Under the pieces are notes generated by a model. That model did no database searches, had not been told where the DNA came from, and was given only the letters and a program-made list of their open reading frames with translations. From Chelydra serpentina (taxonomy: Eukaryota; Chordata; Testudines; Chelydridae): a stretch of 64,000 bases of DNA. Every line of letters starts with the position of its first letter. Within the stretch, counting starts at the first letter, position 1. The DNA lies in NCBI GenBank assembly GCA_037349315.1, contig JBAIAC010000007.1:47513001-47577000 (forward strand), read 5' to 3'. The position numbers were made by a program, and so were the translations under genes. This document shows positions 1-12,735 of this stretch, in pieces.

Positions 1-2400
1 TTAGTGCTCACATTTATATTTGTCCTATTCATAAGTCAAATAGAGAGAAGGAGAGCTAGGAGTGTGTAATTTCTCTTCTTTAATATGTAAGTGTAGGAGA
101 CAATAGTGTAAGAAATTGACAAGCCCACTTTTTAAATGTTAACTTAGGGAACAGCTAGATCACAACTGACAGGCCAACTCATCCAGAGTTGAGACAATTT
201 CAAATGAAGTTTATATCTCTGTTACCAAGAAGAAGATTTATACATATTGTGATACAGCATGACCCATCATAGTAGTGCTGGCAATTTGCCACAATATCCA
301 ACTTTTTATACCATGCCCACCACTGCAGACTCTGGGCATCTGTATAGAGCATGTATTCCATGGTGGGGACTAACACAGAAGAGCAGTTTCTGCGAGTGTT
401 CAGAGGGGATTGTGATTTCAAATTTTGCTGAGGACTTCTAGTGCTCCCTTTCTACTTGTAGGTGTGTATCTAAATTCTTCAACAGGATGTGCAGTGATGA
501 GAGAGAAAGCACTGGTAAGAGAAAGGGGCCCAGGCATTCACCTTTGTAGACATGGAAGGACCTGAATTGTGACAGCCTGCAGAAATCAAGAAAGAGTATT
601 ATATTATTTTAGCAGATCCTGTAAGCAGTGGAGTTCCAAAAGCAGCGGAGTTCTAACCATGAGCAAACATATAGTATGAATTGATCCCTTTCCTAGGATT
701 TTAATTGGTATTTCACTAACAAAACATAAGAGTCAGACTAAGTGTTCTCCCTAGGCTAGTCTACTCCTAATGCTTCTTCTTCCCCAGTCCCTAATTTTCT
801 TTAATCCACAAAGCCCACTTATACACTGGCCAACACCAACAAGAGCCCCCCTGCCAGCATGAGTCAGCAGTAATTACTCACATTTCATCTCTAGCACCTG
901 TGTTTATGGTGATTCAACAGAGTGACATAAATAAATGGAAAAGCAAGAGCCACTCCCACACAACTAGCAGATATTATAGTAATATAAAGATGCAGATGAA
1001 AATCTCTTACAAACATTGCTAATACAATGACTGGTACTTATGGTGCTGATCCAGGAGTCAATGCTACACCACCCGATCTAAGCCTCCTCTATAGTACATC
1101 AGGTGGCAAGCGGATAGTATTCCAGTTGAGAATACTTGGCGCACGTGTCCTTTTCAACCTGCTTTCCATCTCTGCCAGAGAGGTATAGAAGTTGGCTATG
1201 CTGGCTCCATGCCAGCTAGAGATTACCTCCAACTGGGGGAATGCTCAGATGAAGAGATTTGGCAGTTTTCCTGCCTGTTAGTACGGCTGGATTGATACAA
1301 AGGGGCTGGAAGTAACAAGAGAAAGCGATGGCTGCTGGTGTGGCCTAATAAAAGCAGGCTCAATTAGCTATTGTTTGGTCTGCTGGAGGAAAGCTCATTT
1401 CATAATCCTTCTCTGCATTTCTACTGCTTTCCAACAAAGATTTTCTCCCCTCTGAAAATAAAGGGCTTACAGAGTTCAGGTGAGACACTGCTGATTGAAC
1501 TAAGCGGGTGCAGGACCAGTTTCATGGCTCTTATCAATGGATCTGCGAGTCACAAAAGCATAGTCTTCCCCTTGCTCTTCTAATACAGATTATATATGTT
1601 TTACCTTTCAATTTACACAACATAGTATTGCATGTGAAATTTTAGATATCTGATCCTGTTGCATACAACAAACCCCTGTGCTGGGGAAAACAGGGAAAAG
1701 TGGGGAGGAATACACAGTAGGAAAAAAGGCTGAATTTGCTCAATGCACTGTACTCTATGAAAGACTTCCATTGGAAAAGACAGAGAAAGCATACATAAAT
1801 CTGTAAACCTCTCTCCCTATGAGGTCTAAAAACAACGTGTTGTGCCTCAAAATGACATAGTACAAGAACTAAAATAAGGATATGTGGTAACTTAGCAACC
1901 ACAAATATTTACAAATACATAAATCAGAGCTGTCAAAATATCAGGGAAAATTGTATACCATGATAATGTTTTATAGCTAGGAAAATTAGCTGTGTTGTGC
2001 ATGGTTGCCATAATTACTCTTAACAGCAAAGTGGAAGTGTTGTTTAGGTCGCTGGCATTAGGCATCTTTGGCTTGCTAGAGTCTTAACTTAAAAACAAGT
2101 GATGCCAAGAATGGATGTACATGTATTGATAAGTTTCTATACCAGTGACTCTTTGCTAAAATGTTAAACAGGGTTATTAGACACCCAGCTTTCAAAGCTC
2201 TGGATCGTCTAAGTCCAATCTGACATGATAAAAGCGCTGTAGTAAGTAACTTGGATGAGGATCAAACAGTCACAAACATTGCCATTTCTGTTGGGGATAG
2301 CTGGCAAAGATTTTACTCGTAACAAGTGTTTTTTCAAAATCAGTCCCTGACTTTGTTTGGATTAGATGTGTATTCTGATCCTGAATCATTTCTCAGCCCA
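1..2400. other. Unique non-coding DNA, no gene seen
   Basis: I see no repeat end, splice-flanked exon or RNA gene in this stretch. The open frames are short (under 90 codons) and carry no recognisable motif. The base composition is AT-rich and similar to the other unique stretches of the window. Confidence 0.5.
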
Positions 2401-2463
2401 GGGGCCAGATCCTTAGTTGGTGTAAACAGGTAATAGCTCCCTTGACTTTAATGGATTTGCTCC
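2401..2463. repeat. Half-palindromic short interspersed repeat
   Basis: The segment opens with GGGCCAGATCCTTAGTTGGTG, written here only in part, and runs to a CCCTTGACTTTAATGG core. This is the left half of a palindromic repeat type that recurs in this window, with a CATTGACTTCAATGG-like centre and GATCC/GGATC-like arms. I infer a decayed foldback MITE; the superfamily is not resolved. Confidence 0.45.
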
Positions 2464-3791
2464 TAGGAAGTTCAGGGTAATTTATCTTAGTCACTTCAAA
2501 AATAGTTAAACTGTTAAAATTGACAAAAGGAATAATTAATATTAATGCACAGATGGGCATGGACCAGGACACCAGAAATGAAACCTGCCCCGGCATTTGA
2601 AATTTGGGGAAATTTAGATCTATATTAAGATTTGGATCCTACATTTCTATAAAGGACTGAACTGGAACGCCCAAACCAAACTACTGTTGGATTTTTGGAA
2701 AATTCAGATTCAAATACTGCTACTGGCCTATCTGTATTGGCAGAAAGGGAAACACTGCCCCAGAGGCAGTTTCAGGAAGCAATAGATTCTCCATCAGGGG
2801 GAACACACCCACCGCTCCTTGTACTATTCCCCATTGTGCAACTGTGTAAAGGCTATCGGCTGACCCACTGAACTCTCCTACAAAGCCTGACCCTGAAAAA
2901 TGTTGAGTACTCTTAATTCCCAGTGCATTCACTAGAAAGTGAAGATACTCACCCACCTCACAGCATTGAGCTCACAGACCACAACCATGTATAAAATTTT
3001 ATACTAGTGAAAATTATCAAACTCAGTTAATTCACTAAAAAAAATTTTTTTTAAGTTTTCGCTGACAGTTTACATCAAAAACGATATTACTCTGTAAATA
3101 TTCACTAAAAGTAACAGCAAAGTTTGTCATTTTTTCAGAGAAGAATTCTACACTAGGTTATTTTCTTTGGTTGGTTTTTGTTTTTAGCCTTGAAAAACAA
3201 ATTCATGTACTAGCTTTGAAATGCAAGGACTTACCACATTTGCAAATTCTCACAGAAATCTAAGTTTTCACATAGCAAAAAATGCTTTATTGCATCAGAT
3301 TGTTTTCTGTTCAGAAACTCATTTTAATAAGAAATATGATAAAAACTCAGTCATTTCTTCAAAAGTTTTATTCAGCCATGCCAAATTTTCAGTGAACTTA
3401 TTCGTGCTGATTCTAATAAGCTGAACAACTTGTTTTGGCTAGAGGTAACTTTTCTCCATATGGAAATGCTTGTACTAGCTTTTTTGCCGATTATGCAGTT
3501 GAGAGAAGGATGTGGAGAGAAGTCCCGTGTTGTTTTTTGTGGCGTAAATTCACTTTGGAGGTTGAAACATGCTGCATAAATTGCTTTCAGAGAGCTTGAA
3601 TCTCTGTGATGTGAATTGGCATTGTGACATCCAAATCTTTGCATTGATAATCAATTTATACAATTACAAAGTCTTTAACAGATTTAAGGATGCACCATTA
3701 TACTAGACTAACATCTTGGCAGGGAAATATAAAAATAAAAGCACCAATAATGAGATGGAATGAAAAGGAGGAGGAAAAAAACAAGACAAGA
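2464..3791. other. Unique non-coding DNA, no gene seen
   Basis: No repeat or coding signal is recognised. Short A/T runs occur near 3038-3054. Confidence 0.45.
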
Positions 3792-3847
3792 CATAAGAAC
3801 GGCCATACTGGGTCAGACCAATGCTCCATCTAACCCAGCATCCTGTC
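3792..3847 (-). mobile_element. 3' end of an old CR1 LINE, left piece
   Basis: The segment (GAACGGCCATACTGGGTCAG and onward) is the 3' end of the CR1 copy that continues at 5308-7172. The two pieces are separated by the younger CR1 at 3848-5307. The pentamer CTGTC ends this piece (3843-3847) and begins the right piece (5308-5312), as expected for a short target-site duplication. The element is on the minus strand, so its 3' end lies at the left. Confidence 0.8.
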
Positions 3848-5307
3848 ATAGAATCATAGAATCTCAGGGTTGGAAGGGACCTCAGGAGGTCATCTAGTCC
3901 AACCCCCTACTCAAAGCAGGACCAACCCCAACTAAATCATCCCAGCCAGGGCTTTGTCAAGCTGACCTTAAAAACCTCTAAGGAAGGAGATTCCACCACC
4001 TCCCTAGGTAACCCATTCCAGTCCTTCACCACCCTACTAGTGAAAAAGTTTTTCCTAATATCCAACCTAAACCTCCCCCTCTGCAACTTGAGACCATTAC
4101 TCCTTGTTCTGTCATCTTCTACCACTGAGAACAGTCTAGATCCATCCTCTTTGGAACCCCCTTTCGGGTAGTTGAAAGCAGCTATCAAATCCCCCCTCAT
4201 TCTTCTCTTCTGCAGGCTAAACAATCCCAGTTCCCTCAGCCTCTCCTCATAAGTCATGTGCTCCAGCCCCCTAATCATTTTTGTTGCCCTCCACTGGACT
4301 CTTTCCAATTTATCCACATCCTTCTTGTAGTGTGGGGCCCAAAACTGGACACAGTACTCCAAATGAGGCCTCACCAGTGCCGAATAGAGGGGAATAATCA
4401 CGTCCCTCGATCTGCTGGAAATGCCCCCACTTATACAACCCAAAATGCCGTTAGCCTTCTTGGCAACAAGGGCACGCTGTTGACTCATATTCAGCTTTTT
4501 GTCCACTGTAACCCCTAGGTCCTTTTCTGCAGAACCGCTGCCCAGCCATTCAGTCCCTAGTCTGTAGCAGTGCATGGGATTCTTCCGTCCTAAGTGCAGG
4601 ACTCTGCACTTGTCCTTGCTGAATCTCATCATATTTCTTTTGGCCCAATCCTCTAATTTGTCTAGGTCCCTCTGTATCCTATCCCTACCCTCCAGCATAT
4701 CAACCACTCCTCCCAGTTTAGTGTCATCTGCAAACTTGCTAAGGGTGCAGTCCACACCATCCGCCAGATCGTTGATGAAGATATTGAACAAAACCAGCCC
4801 CAGCACCGACCCTTGGGGCACTCCACTTGATACCGGCTGCCAACTAGACATGGAGCCATTGATCACTACCCGTTGAGCGCGACCATCCAACCAGTTTTCT
4901 ATCCACCTTACCATCCATTCATCCAGCCCATACTTCTTTAACTTGCTGGCAAGAACACTGTGGGAGACTGTATCAAAAGCTTTGCTAAAGTCAAGAAATA
5001 GCACATCCACTGCTTTCCCCTCATCCAGAGAGCCAGTTATCTCATCATAGAAGGCAATTAGGTTAGTCAGGCATGACTTGCCCTTGGTGAATCCATGCTG
5101 ACTGTTCCTGATCACTTTCCCCTCCTTTAAGTGGTTCAGAATTGATTCCTTGAGGACCTGTTCCATGATTTTTCCAGGGACTGAGGTGAGACTGACTGGC
5201 TTGTAGTTCCCCGGATCTTCCTTCTTCCCTTTTTTAAAGATTGGCATGACATTAGCTTTTTTCCAGTCATCCGGGACCTCCCCCGATTGCCATGATTTGT
5301 CAGATAA
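3848..5307 (-). mobile_element. Young 5'-truncated CR1 LINE nested in an older CR1
   Basis: The minus-strand element ends at 3848 with two copies of the CR1 terminal octamer (CATAGAAT on the plus strand) and extends 1.46 kb to 5307. It carries most of the reverse transcriptase region of ORF2 and the 3' untranslated tail. Both flanks belong to one older CR1, so the insertion is nested, with a 5-bp CTGTC duplication at the edges. The 5' end is truncated inside ORF2, upstream of the finger domain, so endonuclease and ORF1 are absent. The reading frame is nearly undamaged, whereas the host CR1 has multiple frame breaks, which supports a recent insertion. Orientation and boundaries are seen directly; relative age is inferred. 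Confidence 0.93.
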
Positions 5308-5328
5308 CTGTCTTCCAACAGTGGTCAA
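3937..5328 (-). pseudogene. CR1 ORF2 reverse transcriptase, near-intact 463-codon frame
   Basis: This is the C-terminal part of the CR1 ORF2 protein, the enzyme that reverse-transcribes LINE RNA at the nicked target. Visible blocks in order are [14 protein letters not shown] (about residue 29), [22 protein letters not shown], the catalytic [10 protein letters not shown] (FADD codons at 4723-4734, about residue 199) and the thumb/C-terminal [19 protein letters not shown] block. There is no stop or frameshift through the reverse transcriptase. The first dozen residues come from the flanking older CR1, so the start codon is accidental. Near the end, a one-base deletion relative to the copy at 42102-42428 changes the last ten or so residues and shortens the C-terminus. 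The frame lacks the N-terminal endonuclease, so it cannot support autonomous movement. An intact FADD box does not by itself show expression. Confidence 0.88.
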
Positions 5329-7172
5329 TGCCAGGTGTCCCAGAGAGAATGAACAGAGCAGGTAATCACCAAGTACTGCATCCCCTGTTGCACATGCTCA
5401 GCTTCTGGCAAACAGAGGCTAGGGACACTTCAGAGCATGGTTTTGCATCCCTCCCCATCCTGGCTAATAGCCACTGATGGATCTATCTTCCATGAACTTA
5501 TCTAGTTCTTTTTTGAACCCTATTGTAGTCTTAGCCTTCACAACATCCTCTGGCAAAGAGTTCCACAGGTTGACTGTGCATTGTGTGAAGAAATACTTTC
5601 TTTTCTTTGTTTTAAACTTCCTGCCTATTAATTTCATTTGGTGACCCCTAGTTCTTGTGTTATGAGAAGGAGTAAATAACACTTCCTTATTTACTTTCCC
5701 CACACCAGTAATGATTTTATAGACCTCTAGCATAGCCTCCCTTAGTTGGCTCTTTTCCAAGCTGAAAAGTCCTAGTCTTATTAATCTCTCCTCATACAAA
5801 GCTGTTCATTTTTGTTGCCCTTCTCTGTACATTTTCCAATTCCAATATATCTTTTTTGAAATATTACAACCAAATCTGCACACAGTATTCAAGTTGTGGG
5901 CATATCATGGATTTATATAGAAGCAATATGATATTTTTGGTCTTATCTATCCATTTCTTAATGATTCCCAACATTGTTAGCTTTTTTGACTTCCACTGCA
6001 CATTGAGTGGATGTTTTTAGAGAACTATCCACAATTACTTCAAGATCTCTTTCTTGAGTGGTAACAGCTAATTTAGACCCCATCATTTTATATGTATATT
6101 TGGGATTATGTTTTCCTATGTGCATTACTTTGCATTTTTCAGCATTGAATTTCATCTGCCATTTTGTTGCCCAGTCTCCTGTTTTGTGAGATCCCTTTGT
6201 AACTCTTTGCAGGCTGCTTTGGACTTAACTATCTTGAGTAGTTTTGTATCATCTGAAAATTTTGAAACCTCACTGTTTACCCCTTTTCCCAGATCATTTA
6301 TGAATATTTTGAACAGTACTGGTCCCAGTACAACCCCAGGAGGACACCACTATTTACCTCTCTTCCTGAAAACTGACCATTTATTCCTACACTTTGTTTT
6401 CTATCTTATAACCAGTTACTATCCATGAGAAGGCCCTCCCTCTTATCCGATGACCGCTTACTTTGCTTAAGAGCCTTTGGTGAGGGACCTCGTCAAAGGC
6501 TTTCTGAAAATCTAAATCCTCTATATCCACTAGATCAATCTTGTCCACATGGTTGTTGACCCCCTTAAAGAATTCTAGTAGATTGGACAAACATTTCCCA
6601 TTACAAAAATCATGTTGACTCTTCCCCAACAAATTGTGTTCATCTATATGTCTGATCATTCTGTTTTTTATTATAGTTTCAACCAATTTGGCTGGTAGTG
6701 AAGTTATGTTTACCAGCCTGTAATTGCCGGGATTGCCTCTGGAACCTTTGTTAAAAATTGGCCTCACATTAGCTATCCTCCAGTTATTTGGTATAGAAGC
6801 TGATTTAAATGATAGTTTATATACAACAGTTAGTAGTTCTGCAATTTCACATTTGAGTTCCTTCAGAACTCTTGGGTGAATGCCATCTGGTCCTGATGAC
6901 TTATTACTATTTAATTTATCAATTGTTTCAAAACCTCCTCTAACGATACCTCAATCTGGGTCAGTTCCTCAGATTTGTCATCTAAAAAGAATGGCTGAGG
7001 TTTGGGAATCCCCTCCCCCGCCCCCACATCTTCAGCCATAAAGACTGATGGAAAGGATTCATTTAGTTTCTCTGCAATTGCCTTATCTTCCTTGAGTGCT
7101 CCTTTAGCACCTCAATCATTCAGTAGCCCCACTGGTTGTTAGCAGGCTTCCTGCTTCTGACGTACTTTAAAA
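5308..7172 (-). mobile_element. Old CR1 LINE, right piece, ORF2 decayed
   Basis: This continues the CR1 begun at 3792-3847. It reads on the minus strand from a 5' truncation near 7172 to the 3' tail. Translated pieces show CR1 ORF2 blocks in separate frames: RPIFNKGSRGNPGNYRLV near 6710-6767, a DLDFQKAFDEVPH remnant near 6500, FNAEKCKVMHIGKHNPKY near 6100-6150, and [20 protein letters not shown] near 5740-5799. Stops and indels separate these pieces, and a short deletion is apparent near 5797-5800 between the 'YEERL' block and the upstream region. It belongs to a different subfamily from the element nested in it, with another 3' tail and the NPKYTYKMMGSKL block. Confidence 0.9.
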
Positions 7173-8798
7173 AAAAATTAACGATTTTTCAAGATACAGC
7201 GGTTCCTCTTTGCATTAGTCATCTTAGGAGACAGTAAAAACGTGTGCTAACATAGACGTTTTTTTAAAGGGCTGATTTCTGTGAATTGGGGAAAATCTCA
7301 GTTGATGATGGCACAATATAAATAAACTTTACTTTTGACGAGGGTAAATGAAGAAAATACTGGTTTCTCCTACCCAGGCAAAGTAATAAAGTTATGAAAG
7401 AAAAATGCACTTAGAAAAGGAAGCAACAATCTAGGGATAAACTAAATATAGGTCCAATGCCCAAGATAAGAATCCTAGGTCTGTTCCAGGTGATTTTAGA
7501 CTCATCACAGATAGGTACGCAGACTTTGCTCCAGAACTGGGATTGGACATTGTACAGGGAAATTTTACACCATCTCTTCCAGTTTGAGGACATGACTCAT
7601 TTGGGTGGCAGATCCTCTTAATTGTTCTGCCCTTGACAGTTAATGAACTGAGTCAACTTCAAACATCTCTAAGAGAGAGTATTGCAGAGCTGGTGGGACA
7701 CTCAGCTGATATCCTACTGGGGTATTATGATGATTCGTTGTCCCTGACCATCAATACAGTACATCAATCTTCTCTTCATACATCATTCTCATATATCTCC
7801 TTGGTATAAACATGGTGCAGAGGTTAGGACAGTCGTGCTCAAAGAATGATTTATTGATGCACAAATGTTTAAGATCTATGCCACAGCTGTTGCACAGCCA
7901 ATCAGGAGAAGTTGAGTTTGAAGTCACTTTTTAATCTGGCAAAGATAGATAAAGAAGAATTTGGTTTGGTGTGGCATTTCCTCTTTCTCTTCTTTGGATT
8001 CCAACAGAACATCTTTCAGACTGCGTGGAGCAAAATTATGGTTAGTAGGTGAGGAGGAGAACCATCTCAATAAGGTGTTTTGGAAAGGGAGGGTGAGATA
8101 CAGCATGACTGAACGGAAAACCTTTCGGTAACAGTCCTTAGATGGATGAGCATATGATAGCTGATGCTACATGAGGCACAGGCTTTAGACACAAAACAGT
8201 GAGGTATGTGTGGTGACATGAGGTAAGATGCCTTGCCTTCCAAGGCAAAGAAGGAATCCAAGAAGGTGATCTGGGTGATTTCATAAGACGTTGGAACATG
8301 AAGATCACATGTGTAAATATGATTTTAAAAGTGAAGTACACTCAAAATGATTTCCAGGAATAGACATTTTAAAAATTTATATATAATCAGAACATAAAAG
8401 AAATGCAGGAAAGCTCTTTTAAAATCAATAACTGACAAAGAAGTCAATCTGCTGAAGGAATACATTTCTTTCAAAGAGTAAAAGGCAAAAAAGACACAAT
8501 AAAAAGTAGTTGCAAGAAAACAAACGGTATTTAATAAAATGGCAAAGCCCTGCTAAATAAGTGTTTATTGAAGGAACAGACTTGCAACTAATGATCAGAG
8601 AAGTTTAAAAGGTTCAAAGATTAGCACTTTCCCCAACAGTTAGGTGGCTTAGCCAAAGCTTGTCTGAACTATCTAAATCTTCTGCGTCTATAAAACTGGA
8701 CAGAGAATGAGATTTCCAATACTTCCTACTTTTTGTAGGGCAGAAGATACTGGGTGAGGTTTTAAATGAGAACAGTGGTGGCATAACTGACCCACAGA
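7173..8798. other. Unique DNA, no gene seen
   Basis: I see nothing assignable. Short open frames at 7411-7593 and 7924-8341 have no recognised domain. The 7800-8300 part could be a very old repeat relic, but I cannot place it. Confidence 0.4.
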
Positions 8799-8846
8799 AG
8801 CCAGTAGTGAAACTTCTGTTGACTTCAACTGGAGCAGAATTAGGCC
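8799..8846. repeat. Fragment of palindromic interspersed repeat
   Basis: The segment contains CTGTTGACTTCAACTGGAGC and ends in GCAGAATTAGGCC, matching half of the CATTGACTTCAATGG-centred repeat type seen elsewhere in the window (for example 13940-14006). It is short and diverged. Confidence 0.35.
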
Positions 8847-10886
8847 AGTGCTGAGGGCTTCGGAAAATCGTATCCACTGTGGGAATGTTAAGGTACTTTA
8901 GCACTTTTTACAGTGCTTTCACTCCTCTTCAGGTTCCAATTAGGTGTCGGGCATAAGTATAGAAGGGGAAGAACAGTTCTTATTTGATCTAAAATAATTT
9001 TTCCCATTCTGACATATAAGAGGGTTTTCCAGTAATCAAGTATTGTACTTTGGTTCTAAATGATCTACATGGTGACCATGTCTATAACTCTATCCCAGGA
9101 AATTAGGAACACATTCACAGGGTTTTTTGATTAACACATTTTACATTTATTTGTAATGATATAGGGCAGTTAAACATTAAAACTGGGACTAACTAAGAAT
9201 ACCGGTAAAACGACAACTGGCTTGCAGACTATATAGTACCTGAAGTAAGTGTTGCAGCTGTTTGGGATTAGTACTTACTTATCTCTCCTAATTATGTCTG
9301 TGACTTGGGTTTTTTTTGGCCCTGCTTATTTCCTTACAATTGAGACACAGTAGATAGGGAAAAGGTCAAAGTCTATGGCAATGTCTCAGGTGTGGATATC
9401 TGTGGAAAGTTTCTCTATTGCTGTCCTGTGTAAATGCCAGGAAAGCTATTACCTCACCCACGTTGTCTCTCTAGGAAAGCTAGAGTTAACTGCCTACTAT
9501 GCAAAGGTAAAGAGAATCTCCAGATGGAAGTACTTGACTATTGGCTGGTGTCATTCAAAAATCACTGGCATATTTGAACAAAGAACCTCACAGATGCCTC
9601 ATGGGATTGAATTTAGGTCAAGTCCAAACTTGAACATCTGGAGAAAATGAATCTACAGTGCTGAGTGAGGATGGGAGGAGGAGAAAGATGCTGACAATAA
9701 TTTCTAGGTTAATTGAGCAAAGTCATTATAAAATAGAAAGTGCTGAAAGTTTCTTAAGTTACTTAATACTAACAGATTACAAAACTAATCACAGGTTCTA
9801 TATGTTACTGTTCTTTGGCTAAAGAAAAGAGAAATCAAATATAAAAACATCAGAAATACTTCTCTCTGATTGGTAGTCTATGTTTGTAAATATATAGCAT
9901 AAAGCAAATTAGTGCATGTTACTAGAACACATAAGTAAATTAATTATTTAAGTACAAAATAACCAATCATAAATTTTCATGACTTCTTATAATGAAAGCT
10001 AAATCCATGTATTTGTGTAAAGGCACTTTTCTTTCAAAAGCAGTCAGTTATTCAAGAACAGAGGTGTCAGGTTCTACTGTACACAGCTCTGCAAGTACAT
10101 AAGTGTCATGCACCATCAGGCTAGGCCATAAGATGCACTTCCTTTCTTCAAGCAGACTATCAGAGGTAGTTTAGGTTGCATACTCCATGCTCTCTGCAAA
10201 CATTGCAGGTAAGCAGATGCCAGCAGACGTGACATACTTGAATCCCTTTTATAGTCTGTGTATCAGAGTCCCGTCTCTTCTGTACTAAGAGGATTCAAGA
10301 ACAGGCAGAGAGGAATGGCTAAAGGGGAATGAATTAGGGGAGTTGAGAGAGACACTAAGAGGGAGAGTGGTGAAGAGAGCGAGAAAAAATTAGGGAATGA
10401 GAGATGCAAAAACAAGGGTCATAGAATGAGTTGATGTTTATTTTATTGAAGGCATCCTGCCATAATATTATCCTGGAATATTTACCTAAATACTTGCATT
10501 TAAGTAATTATATGTAACATCTACAACTCCACAATATCCAAATATGGTTAGATTATATTTTATCTGTGGTGCACACAAGATGGATTCAAGCAATGCACTT
10601 TATTATTTCCTCTTATATTTTTAAACCTATCTGAATCAAAAGAGTAAATAACGTTATCTGAAGAGTTTGGGACCTGCCTTCCATCTAAATGCAATGCTTT
10701 AAAATGCACCTTGGTTTTATTGCTGGCACTTTCATAAACAATGCCCAGGTCCCGGAGCATGCAAAAACTGAACCAAGAACTGCCTCTGGGTCCAACAGAA
10801 TCATGCCAAGATAGTTTGTGGTGTGGGAAAGAATTGTAAAGGAGCCAGTGAAACCTGTTAGAGGACAGGGAGAAAGACTGCAATAG
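8847..10886. other. Unique DNA, no gene seen
   Basis: No repeat end or coding feature is recognised. A purine-rich stretch lies near 10310-10420. Confidence 0.4.
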
Positions 10887-10945
10887 GGGTCTGATCCAAC
10901 ATACTTTGAAATCCCATTGACTTTAATAGGTGTTTGATCAGGCCC
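10887..10945. repeat. Palindromic short interspersed repeat
   Basis: The left arm GGTCTGATCC and right arm TTTGATCAGGCCC flank the core CCCATTGACTTTAATAGG. The layout agrees with a foldback MITE of the CATTGACTTCAATGG type. Both arms are visible, so this is probably a nearly complete short copy. Confidence 0.5.
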
Positions 10946-11589
10946 ATGGTTCATACAGGCATCCAACCTTTTGATGTTTATCTCAACCTCTGAACTTTTT
11001 GAGGTTCTGCCTTCTCTACAAATTTGTCTGTGTGTGGCACTTCAGAGAATGCATCTTGGTTATTTCAATATTTTTCTAGGTTGCTAATGAGCTGTTAGGT
11101 CCTCTGTGTATTTTTCCATTCAGTCTTGGACTTCTCTTTCATGAGTCACTCCATGTGTTACTAAATCCAAATGTCAGTCAGGAAAAGGTACTAGTCCCAA
11201 ATGCTGATATAGTACATATTTCCTGAATCAGTCTATATGTTAGAAACATCCCAGGGTGCAGTGCGCATGGCTTCTGAATTATCTAGGAATCCACACTAAG
11301 TTTCACAATCTTCCTGTTGCACAATACAATCCAGCAAATTTTATGTTATTGCCAAAACCAGGTTCCTTGGAAGATAAATTTCCTAGTCTGTAGACATTCC
11401 TGTCTGTGAAGGTCATAAATAGAAAAATTCCCCTTCGTACCATAAGGCAATGTTCCATTTCAGTTATCAGTTGCACAAATACAGAATGGGAAATGACTGC
11501 ATTGGAAGGAACACTGCAGAAAAGGATCTGTGGTTTATAAGGATCACAAACTAAATATGAGTCAATGTAATACTGTTGCAAAAAAAAAA
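10946..11589. other. Unique DNA, no gene seen
   Basis: Nothing recognised apart from a run of ten A at 11580-11589, which borders the CR1 fragment to the right. Confidence 0.4.
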
Positions 11590-12144
11590 GCGAGCATAAT
11601 TCTGGGATGTATTAGCAGGAGTGTTAAGCAAAACACGAGAAGTAATTCTTCAGCTCTACTCAGCACTGATTAGGCCTCAGCTGGAGTATTGTGTCCAGTT
11701 CTGAGCGCCACACTTCATGAAAGATGTGGACAAATTGGAGAAAGTCCAGAGAAGAGCAACAAAAGTGATTAAAGGTTTAGAAAACATGACCTCAGAGAAA
11801 TGATTGAAAAAATTAGTCTGGAGACTAAAAGACTTGGGGTGGGGAGGGGAGAATGACATGATACATAAAAGGTTGCTATAAAAGAAGGATGATACACTGT
11901 TCTCCTTAACTGAGGATAAGAAGTAATGGAATTAAACTGCAGCCAGGGAGATTTAGGTTAGACATAAGGAAAAGCTTCCTAACTTTAAGGGTAGTTAAGT
12001 ATTGGAACAAATTACCTAGGGAGGTTGTGGAATCTGCATCATTGGAGGTATTTAAGAAGAGTTTAGACAAACACCTGTCAGGTCTGGTCTTAGTTCTGCC
12101 TCAGTGCTGGGGACTGAACCCTTGCAGTCCTAGATTTCTATGAT
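11590..12144 (+). mobile_element. CR1 LINE 3' fragment, decayed
   Basis: This plus-strand fragment covers the end of CR1 ORF2 and the 3' tail. Recognisable stretches encode the [15 protein letters not shown] block (near 11670-11700, beginning GCCTCAGCTGGAGTATTG), the KLEKVQRRATKVIKGLENMT block (near 11730-11790) and the [20 protein letters not shown] block (near 11945-12005). It ends at TAGATTTCTATGATT. Stops and a gap after the YEERL-equivalent position break the frame. The subfamily resembles the CR1 at 41185-43409 (shared 'GLENMT' and 'RVVKYWN' region) rather than the young copy at 3848. Confidence 0.88.
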
Positions 12145-12506
12145 TGTTGATGCAATATTTAAAAACATGGAAAAAATATTGTAAAAAAATCCTGTTTCTA
12201 TGGCAAACATTTTCAGGTACATGCAATTTCAGCAACAATTGCATCTAATTATACACAGTAGTATGGTACACAGCTTAACTGGGTGAAAGAGGACTCCATT
12301 TTCCAATGGCTTAAACAGAATTCACATAGCTGTACAAACTATTGAGACATTATTCTATACCAGCACAGATGTATATTGAGTTTCTAATGTGGAATAAAGG
12401 CAATTTATATTTGCAGAATAAGAAATATGGAATAAACAATCCTCTTTAAGGTATCTCAAGCTGGACATCCAAAAACTAAACCACTCAATCACTTTTGAAG
12501 ACCTGG

Positions 12507-12735
12507 TCCTTAAGGTATGTGCCTCAGTCTCCATCAGTAAACTAGGGATAATACTACTTCCCCTCCTCCATCCCCCCCACCACACACACACTCTTTGCCT
12601 GTCTTGTTGAATTAGATTGCAAGCTCTTTGGGATAAGGAATCTCTCTTACTTCCTGTTTGTAAAGCTTCTACCACAATGGGGACCTAGTTTGATTAAGAC
12701 CCTTAGGTGCTACAGTAAAATAAATAAAGATTGAT
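12507..12735 (+). mobile_element. MIR-like CORE-SINE with LINE-type tail
   Basis: The left part (TGCCTCAGTCTCCATCAGTAA followed by ACTAGGGATAATACTACTTCCC, shown in pieces) matches the 3' part of the MIR core. The right part (TAGATTGCAAGCTCTTTGGG, then CTACCACAATGGGGACC, then a final AATAAATAAAGATTG) matches the tail I associate with reptile MIR-like SINEs. A CA-rich low-complexity stretch at 12570-12592 interrupts the two. The assignment is from remembered family sequence. Confidence 0.7.

Noticed and set aside
4258..4876. Plus-strand open frames inside the CR1 at 3848-5307
   Set aside because: They are antisense shadows of the CR1 reverse transcriptase frame.
10237..10290. Exon-like segment on the minus strand (acceptor CCTCTTAG near 10291, donor GTATGT near 10240)
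   Set aside because: The frame is open in only one phase, the pyrimidine tract is interrupted by purines, and the peptide suggests no family; could be chance.
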